From the NCBI GenBank assembly GCA_035629025.1, contig DASPIU010000072.1, positions 1 through 44,745 of the forward strand: 44,745 nucleotides of DNA, written 5' to 3'. Positions 32,180 to 40,244 of this stretch are shown piece after piece. The notes beneath the pieces were generated by a model that did not search any database, was not told the origin of the DNA, and saw only the letters and a program-made list of their open reading frames with translations. Source of the stretch: Stenotrophomonas_A sp035629025 (lineage in GTDB: Bacteria > Pseudomonadota > Gammaproteobacteria > Xanthomonadales > Xanthomonadaceae). A program made the position numbers and the translations under genes. Within the stretch, counting starts at the first letter, position 1, and the number at the start of each line of letters is the position of its first letter.

Positions 32180-34893
32180 GCGCCCACCGCCTGCCTGTGG
32201 AAGAGACCACCTGGGCGAAGCTGCTGCTGTGCCCACTGGTTAGCCATCGAGTTGAAGTTGCGCGCGATTTCGTCGCCGGTGGGTTGGCCGCGGCCGCTGG
32301 TTTGGGTCTGGGAAGACCCATCAGCCTGCACAATGATGTTGGTGTTGAACTCGATGCCGCCGCCACCGCCTCCCGCCGCACTCACCCCGAGCCGTCCATC
32401 GGGGCCGCGACGCAGTGGCATGATGGCCTCTGGCCCTGCCTCACCCATGACACCAGCGCCCTGGGCGAACGCGAACAGGGTCGGCTTGTTGACGATGCTG
32501 CTCGAGTACTGCGAGAGGCTGGGCGAGTCGTATACGCCGCCCTTGGCGTTGTAGGTGGTGGTCCCGATTGCAACGCTGTTATCGCTCGTCGCCGCGCCGG
32601 TGAATGCGCCTGCGATCATGCTTCCAATGGCGACGAGCCCCTTGCGGGCCTCGAGGCGAGCCAAGTCAGCCAGGATGGAGGTAACCAGGCCCTTGACGTC
32701 CGCCTTTCCCTTCACCGCGAACTCTGTCAGCGCGTCTTGCGCTCCCTTGAATCCATTGGACCAGGCCTGAGCAGTCTGCGATGCCGTGTCGATCGCTTCG
32801 GAACGGTAGTCCTCCCAGGCAGCGCTGGCGCCGTTGCGCCAGTTGCCCATCATGGCGATGCGCTGGGACTGATATTCCCGCTCTGCCGCCAGCATCTCGT
32901 CCAAATGGCGCTGGGCGTTGGCAGCCTGGGCATCCCAGCTGTCCTGGTCCGCCGCGACGCTTCTATCCCCCAGGCGCTTGAGCTCATCCTCGTAGGCGCG
33001 GCGGATATCCAGCTGCCGCCGCAGCAGCTCCGACGCTTCAGAGCCGTGACCGATCTGCACGAGGTCAGCCTCGTTGCCGCGCCGCTGGTTCGCGGATTGC
33101 TGTTCAAAGATTGCGTTTTGGCGCGCCAGCGCCTCCTTGGCCTTGGTCTGCCGCGTATAGCTCTCGGCGGCTTGGTCACTCGCGGCGAGTTCCGGAAGCA
33201 CTGCCTTGAGCAGTGCCCGTGAGCTGTCCGTCATATGGTTGCTGGCGTCGGCAAGCATCTGCTTTGCCTTGATGGCTAGGCTGTCGCTCGCCGTGACCTT
33301 GTCGCCCGTATCCACCAGCTGCTTGTTCGCGGTGATCTGCCGCTCGATCGACTCCAGGAGGGCCTGGGCGCTGTTCGAGTCCGACCTGGCCTTTGCGGCG
33401 GCGGCGTTGGCCGCGGTCTTGTCGGCGTACTTGGCCTCGATCGATGCAACCTGCGATGCGATCTCCGCCTGGGTCTTTCCTAGCTTGTTGCCCACCTCTT
33501 TGGCGTCGTTGATCTCCTTGCGCTTCTTCGCTTCCTTGTCGAGGTTCTGCTGCGTGATCTGGGACCACTGCTTCTCAAGGCCGATCTGCTGTTCGATGGC
33601 AGCCGTGTCCACGACCGTATCGGCCGCGCCCCGTCCCGGCGAGTGCTGCGGGCGGCCTGCAGTGCTGGCGGCGGCGCCTTGCTCGCCCAGGTACTTGCGG
33701 CCATAGGCATTCAGCAGCTGCAACTGCTGTAGCGTCGTGAACGGCAGCAGGTCTCCGAAGCCCTGAACGCCCTTTGCACCAATCTTCATGGCTGCGATGC
33801 GCGCCAGCAGGTCGGCGTATGTCTTCACTTCGCCCACAACGCTGCTGGCGTAGTCCTTGACCTCGCGCCACAGCTGGGTGGTAGCGGGGAGCGCCGCTTC
33901 GGAGCGCCGTGCCACCTCGTCCAGGTGGTCCGCATAGATTCGGATGCCCTCGGACGCAGCTTCCTGCGCCTGGCCCTCCTCCGCCAGCAGGCGCACGCGC
34001 TCCATCTGCGCCTGCGTCAAGAAGTGCTCTGCCTCGTTGAGCTTAAGCAGCGCCTTGACCGGGTCATTGGCAATGTCCTTGAACCGATCAACAGTCGAAT
34101 CGATGGCCTGGCCGGCGCTGGCCTCCATCCGCGCCGCAGCGCTCGCCACGAGCTCGAACTGCTCACCGGCGAAGCGCCCGGACTGCGCGACGGCTCGAAT
34201 AGCGTCGCTGGCGCCGCCCCGGGTAACACCATCCAGACGGTCCAGCTGCACGGACAACGCCTGAAGCTCGGCTACTGACTTCCCAGCGTAGCCGCCGGTC
34301 AGGATCAGGGCGCTCTGGAAAGCCAACTGCTCGTCGCTGGCCGATTTCCAAGCCAGCGCCAGCGCGGCGACCGCGCCGGCAGTCAGGGTGATCGGATTGA
34401 TCAGGCCAGCGAGCGCCGTGCCCACGCCGCGGATCGCAAGGCTGGCGCTGCCGAACTGGTCGCGAATCTGTCCGCCCTGCTGCAGTAGCACCAGCGCCGG
34501 GTTCTGCCCGCCGGCCAGCGACGTGATTATGTCCGTACCCTGCGCAGGCAGCATCGCGAGCGCCTGGCGGTACTGGCCGGACGCGGCCGCGCTCTTCTGC
34601 ATCGAGGCGACCTGCTTGTCCAGCAGCGACGTCAGCCGCGCGGCCTGTTCGCCGCTGGCCTGCTGCGCGATGCGCCACCGGATAATCTCTTCGCGATCCT
34701 TGCCGAGGGTCGCGATCTGCCGCTCCAGCGCCTTAATTTGGCGATCCGTGGCGCGGACCTGGCGCTGGCTGCCTTGCTCGACCTCCGTGGTGAGCGAAGA
34801 AACCGATTGCTTCGCCCGATTGACGCCCGGCTCGACCTTACTGGTGTCGATCTCGATGTCGATTCGGGCGGTGCCGATGTTTTGGTCTGCCAT
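32176..34893 (-). CDS. Tail tape-measure protein (lambda gpH-like)
   Basis: 905 residues. The N-terminus is the coiled-coil type seen in lambda-like tape measures (IDIEIDTSKVEPGVNRAKQS; QIKALERQIATLGKDREEI), then PAQGTDIITSLAGGQNPALV. A hydrophobic stretch around 160-185 could insert in the inner membrane. Long helical regions extend to about 780. The C-terminal end has the recurrent GEAGPEAIMPLRRGPDGRLGV motif, then a Gly-rich run. It sets tail length and is ejected with the DNA. It starts 4 bp after the end of the GT frame. Confidence 0.95.
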   Translation of the reverse strand: MADQNIGTARIDIEIDTSKVEPGVNRAKQSVSSLTTEVEQGSQRQVRATDRQIKALERQIATLGKDREEIIRWRIAQQASGEQAARLTSLLDKQVASMQKSAAASGQYRQALAMLPAQGTDIITSLAGGQNPALVLLQQGGQIRDQFGSASLAIRGVGTALAGLINPITLTAGAVAALALAWKSASDEQLAFQSALILTGGYAGKSVAELQALSVQLDRLDGVTRGGASDAIRAVAQSGRFAGEQFELVASAAARMEASAGQAIDSTVDRFKDIANDPVKALLKLNEAEHFLTQAQMERVRLLAEEGQAQEAASEGIRIYADHLDEVARRSEAALPATTQLWREVKDYASSVVGEVKTYADLLARIAAMKIGAKGVQGFGDLLPFTTLQQLQLLNAYGRKYLGEQGAAASTAGRPQHSPGRGAADTVVDTAAIEQQIGLEKQWSQITQQNLDKEAKKRKEINDAKEVGNKLGKTQAEIASQVASIEAKYADKTAANAAAAKARSDSNSAQALLESIERQITANKQLVDTGDKVTASDSLAIKAKQMLADASNHMTDSSRALLKAVLPELAASDQAAESYTRQTKAKEALARQNAIFEQQSANQRRGNEADLVQIGHGSEASELLRRQLDIRRAYEDELKRLGDRSVAADQDSWDAQAANAQRHLDEMLAAEREYQSQRIAMMGNWRNGASAAWEDYRSEAIDTASQTAQAWSNGFKGAQDALTEFAVKGKADVKGLVTSILADLARLEARKGLVAIGSMIAGAFTGAATSDNSVAIGTTTYNAKGGVYDSPSLSQYSSSIVNKPTLFAFAQGAGVMGEAGPEAIMPLRRGPDGRLGVSAAGGGGGGIEFNTNIIVQADGSSQTQTSGRGQPTGDEIARNFNSMANQWAQQQLRPGGLFHRQAVGA

Positions 34894-34897
34894 GGGG

Positions 34898-35505
34898 TCA
34901 GCTCTCGTTGATCTGCTTGATGGCGGCCACCTCGATGACGGCCAGAGCCGCCATCAGGTCATCGCGCTCGGCGCCAGCGACGCCGATGTGCGACAGCTCG
35001 TTGAAGACCACGGCGTAGTCCAGCCCGATCGGGCCGCCTGGCCCGCAGCGCCACTGGTTGGAGATGCGCTGGAAGAGAGCGATGGCGGCCTGGTTCTCGG
35101 GCCAGACCGTCACGTCGGGCGGTACGTAGTGCTTGGGCTTGAAGCCCGTGCCTTCCAGCTCGGCGGCGGTCGGGACGCGGAAATACAGCGCCTCGACCGC
35201 CTCGGTCAGTTTCCCTCGAGCTTCACCCGCCGCAGGTCCCACCAGCCTTGGATCAGGCCCTCGCAGATACCGGGGTGCTCGTCCTCGAAGTCGCCGATTC
35301 CCTCGACGGTGAGTGGGTAGTCGGCATCCCAACCATCTACGAGCTCCAGCACCAGCTCGCCCATGACCAGCTTGGCCAGGTGATCCCGGTAGTGCTTGCT
35401 GGTGTGGTTCCGGAAGGCCACGGCCAGGGTGAACTTCTCGGCCGGCGATGAGAAATTCAGTTCGGCTTTCAGGTGCTTGGGCGCGTCGCCCCTACGAATG
35501 GGCAT
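34898..35505 (-). CDS. Tail assembly chaperone gpGT, -1 frameshift fusion
   Basis: Fusion product of about 202 residues made by reading the G frame from 35505 to 35209 and then slipping back one base to continue from 35209 to the stop at 34898. The T part (about 103 residues) begins LTEAVEALYFRVPTAAELEG and has no usable start of its own: the open frame upstream of the slip site is antilogical to G. In lambda, gpG and gpGT form a fixed ratio and load the tape measure for tube assembly. The arrangement between tail tube and tape measure genes is exactly that of lambda. Confidence 0.9.
35206..35505 (-). CDS. Tail assembly chaperone gpG
   Basis: 99 residues, the product of normal termination at the TGA at 35206-35208. 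It starts MPIRRGDAPKHLKAELNFSS and is acidic in the second half (DGWDADYPLTVEGIGDFEDE). Its start overlaps the tail tube stop by one base (TGATG), which suggests coupled translation. Only the last two codons before the stop lie in the slippery heptamer. Confidence 0.9.
   Translation of the reverse strand: MPIRRGDAPKHLKAELNFSSPAEKFTLAVAFRNHTSKHYRDHLAKLVMGELVLELVDGWDADYPLTVEGIGDFEDEHPGICEGLIQGWWDLRRVKLEGN
35209..35215 (-). promoter_or_regulatory. Slippery heptamer GGGAAAC for -1 frameshifting
   Basis: On the minus strand the G frame reads GAG GGA AAC TGA. The heptamer G-GGA-AAC fits the X-XXY-YYZ rule and sits directly before the stop. Slippage gives GGG AAA CTG and enters the T frame. Lambda uses GGGAAAG at the same junction. 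Confidence 0.9.
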
Positions 35506-36164
35506 CAGTCGGCCTCCACCAGAGTCGATTCGCTCAGCGCGGTGAAGGTCATGGTGTTACCCATGGGCGTGTTCGATGCAATGCTCGGATCGCCGTCGAA
35601 CGACATGTAGCCGTACCAGTACAGCACGTCGCCGCCCGGGATCTTCGCCCGCAAGACCACCGGCTCGCCGCGCGCGTCCGCCGCCTTCGCTGCACTGTAC
35701 CAGGGCAGTTTCGGGTCGTAGTACAGCGGCAGGGTCAGGGTCTTGGCGTTCTTGGTCGTCGGGATCGAGATCTGCCGGCCGGTCAGGTCTTCCAACAGAG
35801 TGCCGGTCCAGTACTGCTGATCGCCGCCGGAGCTGGAAGGATCGCCCTGCTGGGTGTAATCGACGAACTCGCCAGCGATGAGAAGCGATCCAGCGCCGCT
35901 GGTGCCGCGGAACAGGGTCGCGTCAGTGGTGTCGGTGCCGAGCAGGGGAAGCGCGCCGGCCACTTCGTCGCCCGCAACCGCAATCTTGTTGTTAAGCAGC
36001 GGCCAGCCGGCCAGCTGCACCAGCACCACCTCGCCCGCGTCCACCGCTCCGGTGGGGACCGTGGCGACGGCCGGCGCGGCCTTCGAGAAGGCGGAGGCGG
36101 CGACAATGTCGGCGAGGACCGACGCAAAGCCGAACTGGATGCCCTTGGGGAGCTTGAGTGCCAT
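35505..36164 (-). CDS. Major tail tube protein
   Basis: 219 residues starting MALKLPKGIQFGFASV. A beta-rich sequence with Gly, Thr and Ala, no signal peptide. The central part (QQYWTGTLLEDLTGRQISIP, then TKNAKTLTLPLYYDPKLPWY) and the end (DGDPSIASNTPMGNTMTFTA) fit phage tail tube proteins of the lambda gpV/HK97 type. The gene lies after the connector genes and before G/GT. It has a separate ribosome binding site (GTGAGG) and a terminator just upstream, so it may be expressed at its own level. Confidence 0.87.
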   Translation of the reverse strand: MALKLPKGIQFGFASVLADIVAASAFSKAAPAVATVPTGAVDAGEVVLVQLAGWPLLNNKIAVAGDEVAGALPLLGTDTTDATLFRGTSGAGSLLIAGEFVDYTQQGDPSSSGGDQQYWTGTLLEDLTGRQISIPTTKNAKTLTLPLYYDPKLPWYSAAKAADARGEPVVLRAKIPGGDVLYWYGYMSFDGDPSIASNTPMGNTMTFTALSESTLVEAD

Positions 36165-36191
36165 GGGAAAACCTCACGTTGGATAAAGAAA

Positions 36192-36210
36192 GCCCGGCGC
36201 AAGGCCGGGC
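36192..36210 (-). terminator. Rho-independent terminator between tail completion and tail tube genes
   Basis: 7-bp GC stem (gcccggc/gccgggc) with a 5-nt loop, followed on the minus strand by TTTCTTTATCC. It lies 15 bp after the tail completion gene and 27 bp before the tube ATG, inside the late operon. Read-through or an extra promoter is needed for the tail genes, unless an antiterminator acts. Confidence 0.7.
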
Positions 36211-36225
36211 GGTGGAGAGAACTGC

Positions 36226-36582
36226 TCAGGGATCGAGGTACCAGAGTCCGAAGTCCTGCCTGGCCCCGTACTTCTTGATCGCGTCCTCATAGGTCGCGGT
36301 GAACGCTCCGATGGCTTCCGACTTCGGCAGGCTGGCGCACAGCGCGCCCTCGATGGCACGCATCAGCGTGTTGGCCTGCGCGCGGGTGGCCGCCCAGAGG
36401 GTGATTTGGACGCGCGCGTGCTTGTGGTCGGGCATCACGCCCTCGCCGAACCACAGGGCCTGGCCGCCGACCTGCTGATACACGCCACACGGGAAAGTGG
36501 GGTTGTCCGGCAGCACGTCGGCATAAAGCCGGCCGCCAAGCAGCGGGCCGGCCAAGGCCACGAGTTGCGGTTCATACGCCAT
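36226..36582 (-). CDS. Tail completion protein (DUF3168-like)
   Basis: 118 residues. The sequence LVALAGPLLGGRLYADVLPD, then PTFPCGVYQQVGG and HARVQITLWAATRAQANTLM matches DUF3168-type tail terminators, functional equivalents of lambda gpU that cap the tube and join it to the head. The start overlaps the upstream gene by 11 bp. Confidence 0.88.
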   Translation of the reverse strand: MAYEPQLVALAGPLLGGRLYADVLPDNPTFPCGVYQQVGGQALWFGEGVMPDHKHARVQITLWAATRAQANTLMRAIEGALCASLPKSEAIGAFTATYEDAIKKYGARQDFGLWYLDP

Positions 36583-37051
36583 CGTCGGTGCCCTCCCCGT
36601 TCAACAGCTCGGCCAGGCGCTTTCGACCGCGCGCCGCGGCAACCTCCGCCAGCCGGCTGAGCGTGGCCTCGTAGGCTGGTCGGAGGAATGGATGCGCGGC
36701 AGTCCACACCGGTGCCGGCAGCAGTTCGGACGTGGCGCGCCACTTGCCGTCCTCGCCGCGCACCAGGACGTTGGTTCGCCAGTGCCCGAACTCGAGAAGA
36801 TGGCCGTGCGGGGCTTTCTTGCTGTTCCAGCTCACCTGATACACGACGCGCGCCTGGGTTGAATCGCCGTCGCGGTAAGCCAGGTAGATCGCGTCACGCA
36901 GCGTGCCGTCGTCCACCGGAGCCCTGGCCTTGGCCTCGTCCCGCACAGCTTGGCCGGCCGCGACGCCCATGGAACGCGCCACGCTGTTGGTCATCTCGGC
37001 CAAACTATCCAGGCCAGCCAGCGCGCCCGACAGGTCAACGCGACTAGCCAT
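36572..37051 (-). CDS. Head-tail connector protein (HK97 gp10-like)
   Basis: 159 residues. It has the N-terminal helix and the pattern AGQAVRDEAKARAPVDDGTL followed by RDAIYLAY of HK97 gp10-family proteins, and the later HGHLLEFGHWRTN with PAHPFLRPAYE-like AAHPFLRPAYEATL. It overlaps both neighbours by a few bases (8 and 11). The family is thought to sit at the neck between head and tail. Confidence 0.9.
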   Translation of the reverse strand: MASRVDLSGALAGLDSLAEMTNSVARSMGVAAGQAVRDEAKARAPVDDGTLRDAIYLAYRDGDSTQARVVYQVSWNSKKAPHGHLLEFGHWRTNVLVRGEDGKWRATSELLPAPVWTAAHPFLRPAYEATLSRLAEVAAARGRKRLAELLNGEGTDDGV

Positions 37052-37400
37052 CGTTGCCGCCCTGTTCGGTGATCAGGTAGGCGCGGTCGCGGTCACGCAG
37101 GTCCCGCGTAACGCCCTTGATGTCGAACACGAGGCCGTTATGCACGATGCGCATGCTCTGGTCGATGCCGAGCGCCTGCGCGGTATGGAAGCGCACGAGG
37201 AAGCTGTAACGCGCGATCGAGGCAGGCACGTTGCCCTGCAGGCTGGAGCGGATGGCGCCCATGCCGGTCTCATTCGCGATGCCCGCCCACACCTCGCCTA
37301 CCAACACCCAATCGGCGGCCGGCTGTCCCCAGCCGTCCGTGCCGGTGCCGCGCCGCTCGATGCGGATGCGGCGGTTGAGTTCGCCGGCTGCGATGCCCAC
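37044..37400 (-). CDS. Head-tail adaptor/stopper protein
   Basis: 118 residues from the GTG at 37400, one base after the previous stop; the longer frame lies inside the upstream gene. AGELNRRIRIERRGTGTDGW opens a small beta-barrel of the phage head-tail joining (SPP1 gp16-like) family, with GEVWAGIANETGMG and a C-terminal RDRDRAYLITEQ. It closes the head after packaging. Confidence 0.87.
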   Translation of the reverse strand: MGIAAGELNRRIRIERRGTGTDGWGQPAADWVLVGEVWAGIANETGMGAIRSSLQGNVPASIARYSFLVRFHTAQALGIDQSMRIVHNGLVFDIKGVTRDLRDRDRAYLITEQGGNDG

Positions 37401-37401
37401 T

Positions 37402-37749
37402 TCAGACCCCCAGCCCGACGCGGTACGGCCACAGCAGGCTGTGCGCGCCCATCGGGATCTGCACCGCTGCGGCACCCTGCCCGGTCTGCACATCCTCGCG
37501 CGTGCGGTACAGGTGGCCCAGGATCAGCAGGATGGCGGCGATCACCGGCTTGGTGACGACCATGGGGTCATCGCCGGCGACCTCATCGATCACCGCGTCG
37601 GCCAGGGTGTCGGCGTCTTTGAACACGCGCCGGTTGAGGAAGTCCTGTGCAGCCTGCTCCGCGGCGTCGGCGTACACGGTCAGCATGTCGTCGTCGCCGG
37701 CATCGGCCCGACAGTGCTGCCGGGCCTGCTCGAGGGTGATCAGGTCCAC
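37402..37749 (-). CDS. Head-tail connector (HK97 gp6-like)
   Basis: 115 residues from a GTG at 37749. The helical sequence ITLEQARQHCRADAGDDDML, then VYADAAEQAAQDFLNRRVF and PVIAAILLILGHLYRTRE is typical of gp6/gp15-type connectors that form the ring below the portal. Next to the stopper and gp10-like genes, as expected. Confidence 0.9.
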   Translation of the reverse strand: MDLITLEQARQHCRADAGDDDMLTVYADAAEQAAQDFLNRRVFKDADTLADAVIDEVAGDDPMVVTKPVIAAILLILGHLYRTREDVQTGQGAAAVQIPMGAHSLLWPYRVGLGV

Positions 37750-37753
37750 GGGC

Positions 37754-38098
37754 TCAGCCCTGCGGCTGCTCGAGCGTGGCGATGCGCGCGGTCAGCGCCT
37801 CCATCACCGTCTTGCGCTTCTTGCCCGACTCGGCCTGCTCGGCCGCCAGCGCGGCGCGCGCCAGCTCGAGGTCGGTCACGGCGTCCAGGCCGCCGATGAC
37901 GTCGGCAGCCGTGCCCGAGACCAGCTGCTCGGCCGGGGTCGGGCCGTCGGCGGGCGGCGCGGTCGGTTCGACGTCGGTCACGGCGCCCTCTTTGACCAGC
38001 ACCGCTGACCCGGTGTCGATGAAGTACTGCCCGCGGCTGCTGTCCATGCGGGCGGTCTGCCCGGCGCGGGGATCCGGCTTCTTGAACATGATGAGCAT
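37754..38098 (-). CDS. Hypothetical protein between capsid and connector genes
   Basis: 114 residues from the ATG at 38098, with GGAGG shortly upstream. An unstructured-looking Pro/Ala part (EPTAPPADGPTPAEQ) links an N-terminal basic segment to a C-terminal helix ending in MEALTARIATLEQ. No family is recognised. Genes of this size after the major capsid gene often code for decoration or head-stabilising proteins, but nothing in the sequence shows this. Confidence 0.75.
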   Translation of the reverse strand: MLIMFKKPDPRAGQTARMDSSRGQYFIDTGSAVLVKEGAVTDVEPTAPPADGPTPAEQLVSGTAADVIGGLDAVTDLELARAALAAEQAESGKKRKTVMEALTARIATLEQPQG

Positions 38099-38116
38099 GG
38101 GATACCTCCGAAATGG

Positions 38117-38142
38117 GAGAGGCGCGCCGAAGCGCGCCTCTC
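38117..38142 (-). terminator. Perfect 11-bp hairpin with UUCG tetraloop after the capsid gene
   Basis: gagaggcgcgc and gcgcgcctctc pair completely. On the minus-strand RNA the loop is UUCG closed by C-G, one of the most stable tetraloops. It lies 30 bp after the capsid stop and has no U-run behind it, so it may partly terminate or protect the 3' end of capsid mRNA. Confidence 0.7.
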
Positions 38143-38172
38143 AATGCCACCTGCGAACAGGCGGCGCTGCGA

Positions 38173-39360
38173 TCAGGCCACGTTGCCCAGGTCGCCGTAG
38201 ATGAAGGCCTGCGGACGGTACACCGCCAGCGCCAAACGCTCCTCGGCCAGGATGGTGACCAGATTCTTGACGAAGTCGTCCTCGTTCTCGGTCGCCACTT
38301 CGACACGTGCCTGCCAGCGATCGAACACCTGCGCGCCCAGGCGGAAAGCACCGGTGAGGAACTTGTCCACCGCGATGGCCTGGGTAGCCACGACCGGACG
38401 GTTCCACAGGCTGGCGCCGATGACGCCCTGCGGGTTGCCGATGATGTAGCGGCCGGTGGTGTCCTTCAGCAGCTCGACACGCGCCCAGTCGGTCGGGTTC
38501 AGCACGATGCCGGTGGCCGGGTACTCCGCCAGTTCCGCCTGCAGCATCGCCAGACGGATCTGGTCGATCACGGTCGCATCGCCGGGGTCGAACGGCGCGG
38601 CATAGGCGGTCGCCTGCGGGATGATGCCGAGCAGGTTCTGGCCGGTGCCGTCGCCGTTGAGCAGCTGCTGTTCTTCCTTGAAAGCCAGGCCGTAGCGCAG
38701 GCGGCCGTCGATGTAGCTCTGGAGCTGCGAGGCGTCGTCGAGGATCTGGCGCGAGGCCTTCACGAAGTGCGCGATGACCTTGGCGCTGGTGTTCACCAGG
38801 TCGAACTTCAGGGTGGACTCGGGCTTCTTCGTACCCTCGGCAACCGGCGCCGCGTTGTTGGTGAAGCCGGTCTCCTTCACGTACTCCAGCGTGCTGCCAT
38901 CCATGCGGCCCGGGGTAATCAGGTCGCGCACCGTCATGCGGCGGTCCGGCGGCGCGATGATGCCCGGCAGGCGGGTCGTCTGGACCAGATCGCCGGCAGC
39001 GCCGTCGGTGTCGGTGGTGATGCTGGTGATCGCCGCCTGGAACGTCATGTCGACGCGACCGCGAGGCGTGGTCTTGCCGACGAAGGCCTTGAACTGTTCG
39101 CTGTTGACGAACTGCTCGCCGAAGGTCTGGTGCTGGACGTCGCCGCCGGCGCCGTTGGCCTCGATGCGGGCCAACTTCTGCTCCGCAGCCTGCAGGTTTG
39201 CCTGCAGTTCGCCCTGCTTCAGCAAGAGGTCGTCCACCTTGGCGCGGGTTTCGGTGCTGAGCTCGGCGTTCTTGGCGGCGCAGTCGGCCTGCGCCTTCAG
39301 CTGATCGCCAACCGTCTTCAGGCTGGCGTTGATGCTCTGGATGTCCTGGTCGAGGGACAT
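38173..39360 (-). CDS. Major capsid protein (HK97 family)
   Basis: 395 residues from the ATG at 39360 with a strong AAGGAGG site; the upstream extension is rejected. The first 75 or so residues are coiled-coil (IQSINASLKTVGDQLKAQAD; LLKQGELQANLQAAEQKLAR), the scaffold-like delta domain normally removed by the prohead protease. The HK97 fold follows with DLVQTTRLPGIIAPPDRRMT near the N-arm, PESTLKFDLV, QILDDASQLQSYIDGRL and NPTDWARVELLKDTTGRYII. The strong binding site and following stable hairpin fit a highly expressed protein. Confidence 0.95.
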   Translation of the reverse strand: MSLDQDIQSINASLKTVGDQLKAQADCAAKNAELSTETRAKVDDLLLKQGELQANLQAAEQKLARIEANGAGGDVQHQTFGEQFVNSEQFKAFVGKTTPRGRVDMTFQAAITSITTDTDGAAGDLVQTTRLPGIIAPPDRRMTVRDLITPGRMDGSTLEYVKETGFTNNAAPVAEGTKKPESTLKFDLVNTSAKVIAHFVKASRQILDDASQLQSYIDGRLRYGLAFKEEQQLLNGDGTGQNLLGIIPQATAYAAPFDPGDATVIDQIRLAMLQAELAEYPATGIVLNPTDWARVELLKDTTGRYIIGNPQGVIGASLWNRPVVATQAIAVDKFLTGAFRLGAQVFDRWQARVEVATENEDDFVKNLVTILAEERLALAVYRPQAFIYGDLGNVA

Positions 39361-39370
39361 GGGTGCCTCC

Positions 39371-40240
39371 TTAGGCATGGATGGAAGTGAGGGATGCGGC
39401 AAGCGCCGCGGTATTGCTGAGAGAGTCAGGTGCAACCTGGCCCCGTTCGGTGGGATCACCCTCACCGCCGCCAGCTGGGTCGCCCGAGCTGGTCTTGATC
39501 TCGCTGATGAGGCGCATCGCCTCGCTTTTGGGCATGCCGCTGGCCCGCAGCGCCGACTCGATGCGGCGCACGGCCGATGCGCTGGCCTTGCTGGCGCCCT
39601 TTTCGACCTTGTCCGACGGCAGCAGCTCGTCGGCGAAGCCGTCCTCGACGGCAGCCTCGCCTGCGATCCAGGTCTCGCGGTCCATGAGCTTGGCCATGGC
39701 CGCGCTGTCCTGGCCGGTCTGGGCGGCGTAGATGCTCGCCATCGCGTCGTCGAAGGGCTTCAGGGTCGCGGCCACCTCTTCCAGGTCGTGCCGATTGCCC
39801 ACGGCCATGACCCAGGCGTTGTGGATCATCAGGAACGCGGCACGGGCGATCTGGATCTTGTCGCCAGCCATGGCGATGACCGAAGCCGCGGAGGCGGCCA
39901 GGCCGAGGACCTTCACCGTCACCTCGCCGTCGTGCTCGCGCAGCAGGTTGTAGATCGCCAGGCCCTCGAACATGTCACCGCCCGGCGAGTTGATATTCAC
40001 GGTGACCGGGCCTGCACCCATGCCGCGCAGTGCGGCCGCGATGCGCTTGGCGGTGACGCCGTCGCCCGTCCAGTAGTCGTAGCCGATGACGTCGTAGATG
40101 CTGATGCTGCGCTCACCCTCGCTGTCGGCCGCGGCGCGCACGCCCGCGTTCCACCGGTCCAGGGCGCGCGGCTGCAACTGGCTGCTGACGCCGGCGCACG
40201 GCCGACCCTCCGGAGCACCCGGCAGCGTCTTGATGGTCAT
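39371..40240 (-). CDS. Prohead protease (ClpP/S14-like)
   Basis: 289 residues from the ATG at 40240, preceded by AAGGA. The fold is that of ClpP-type head maturation proteases: VNINSPGGDMFEGLAIYNLL, the nucleophile Ser117 in GLAASAASVIAMAG, His140 in FLMIHNAW and an acidic residue later. The C-terminal 70 residues are extended and Ser/Gly-rich. It removes the capsid delta domain during maturation. It lies between portal and capsid, 4 bp after the portal stop. Confidence 0.94.
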   Translation of the reverse strand: MTIKTLPGAPEGRPCAGVSSQLQPRALDRWNAGVRAAADSEGERSISIYDVIGYDYWTGDGVTAKRIAAALRGMGAGPVTVNINSPGGDMFEGLAIYNLLREHDGEVTVKVLGLAASAASVIAMAGDKIQIARAAFLMIHNAWVMAVGNRHDLEEVAATLKPFDDAMASIYAAQTGQDSAAMAKLMDRETWIAGEAAVEDGFADELLPSDKVEKGASKASASAVRRIESALRASGMPKSEAMRLISEIKTSSGDPAGGGEGDPTERGQVAPDSLSNTAALAASLTSIHA

Positions 40241-40244
40241 GGGA

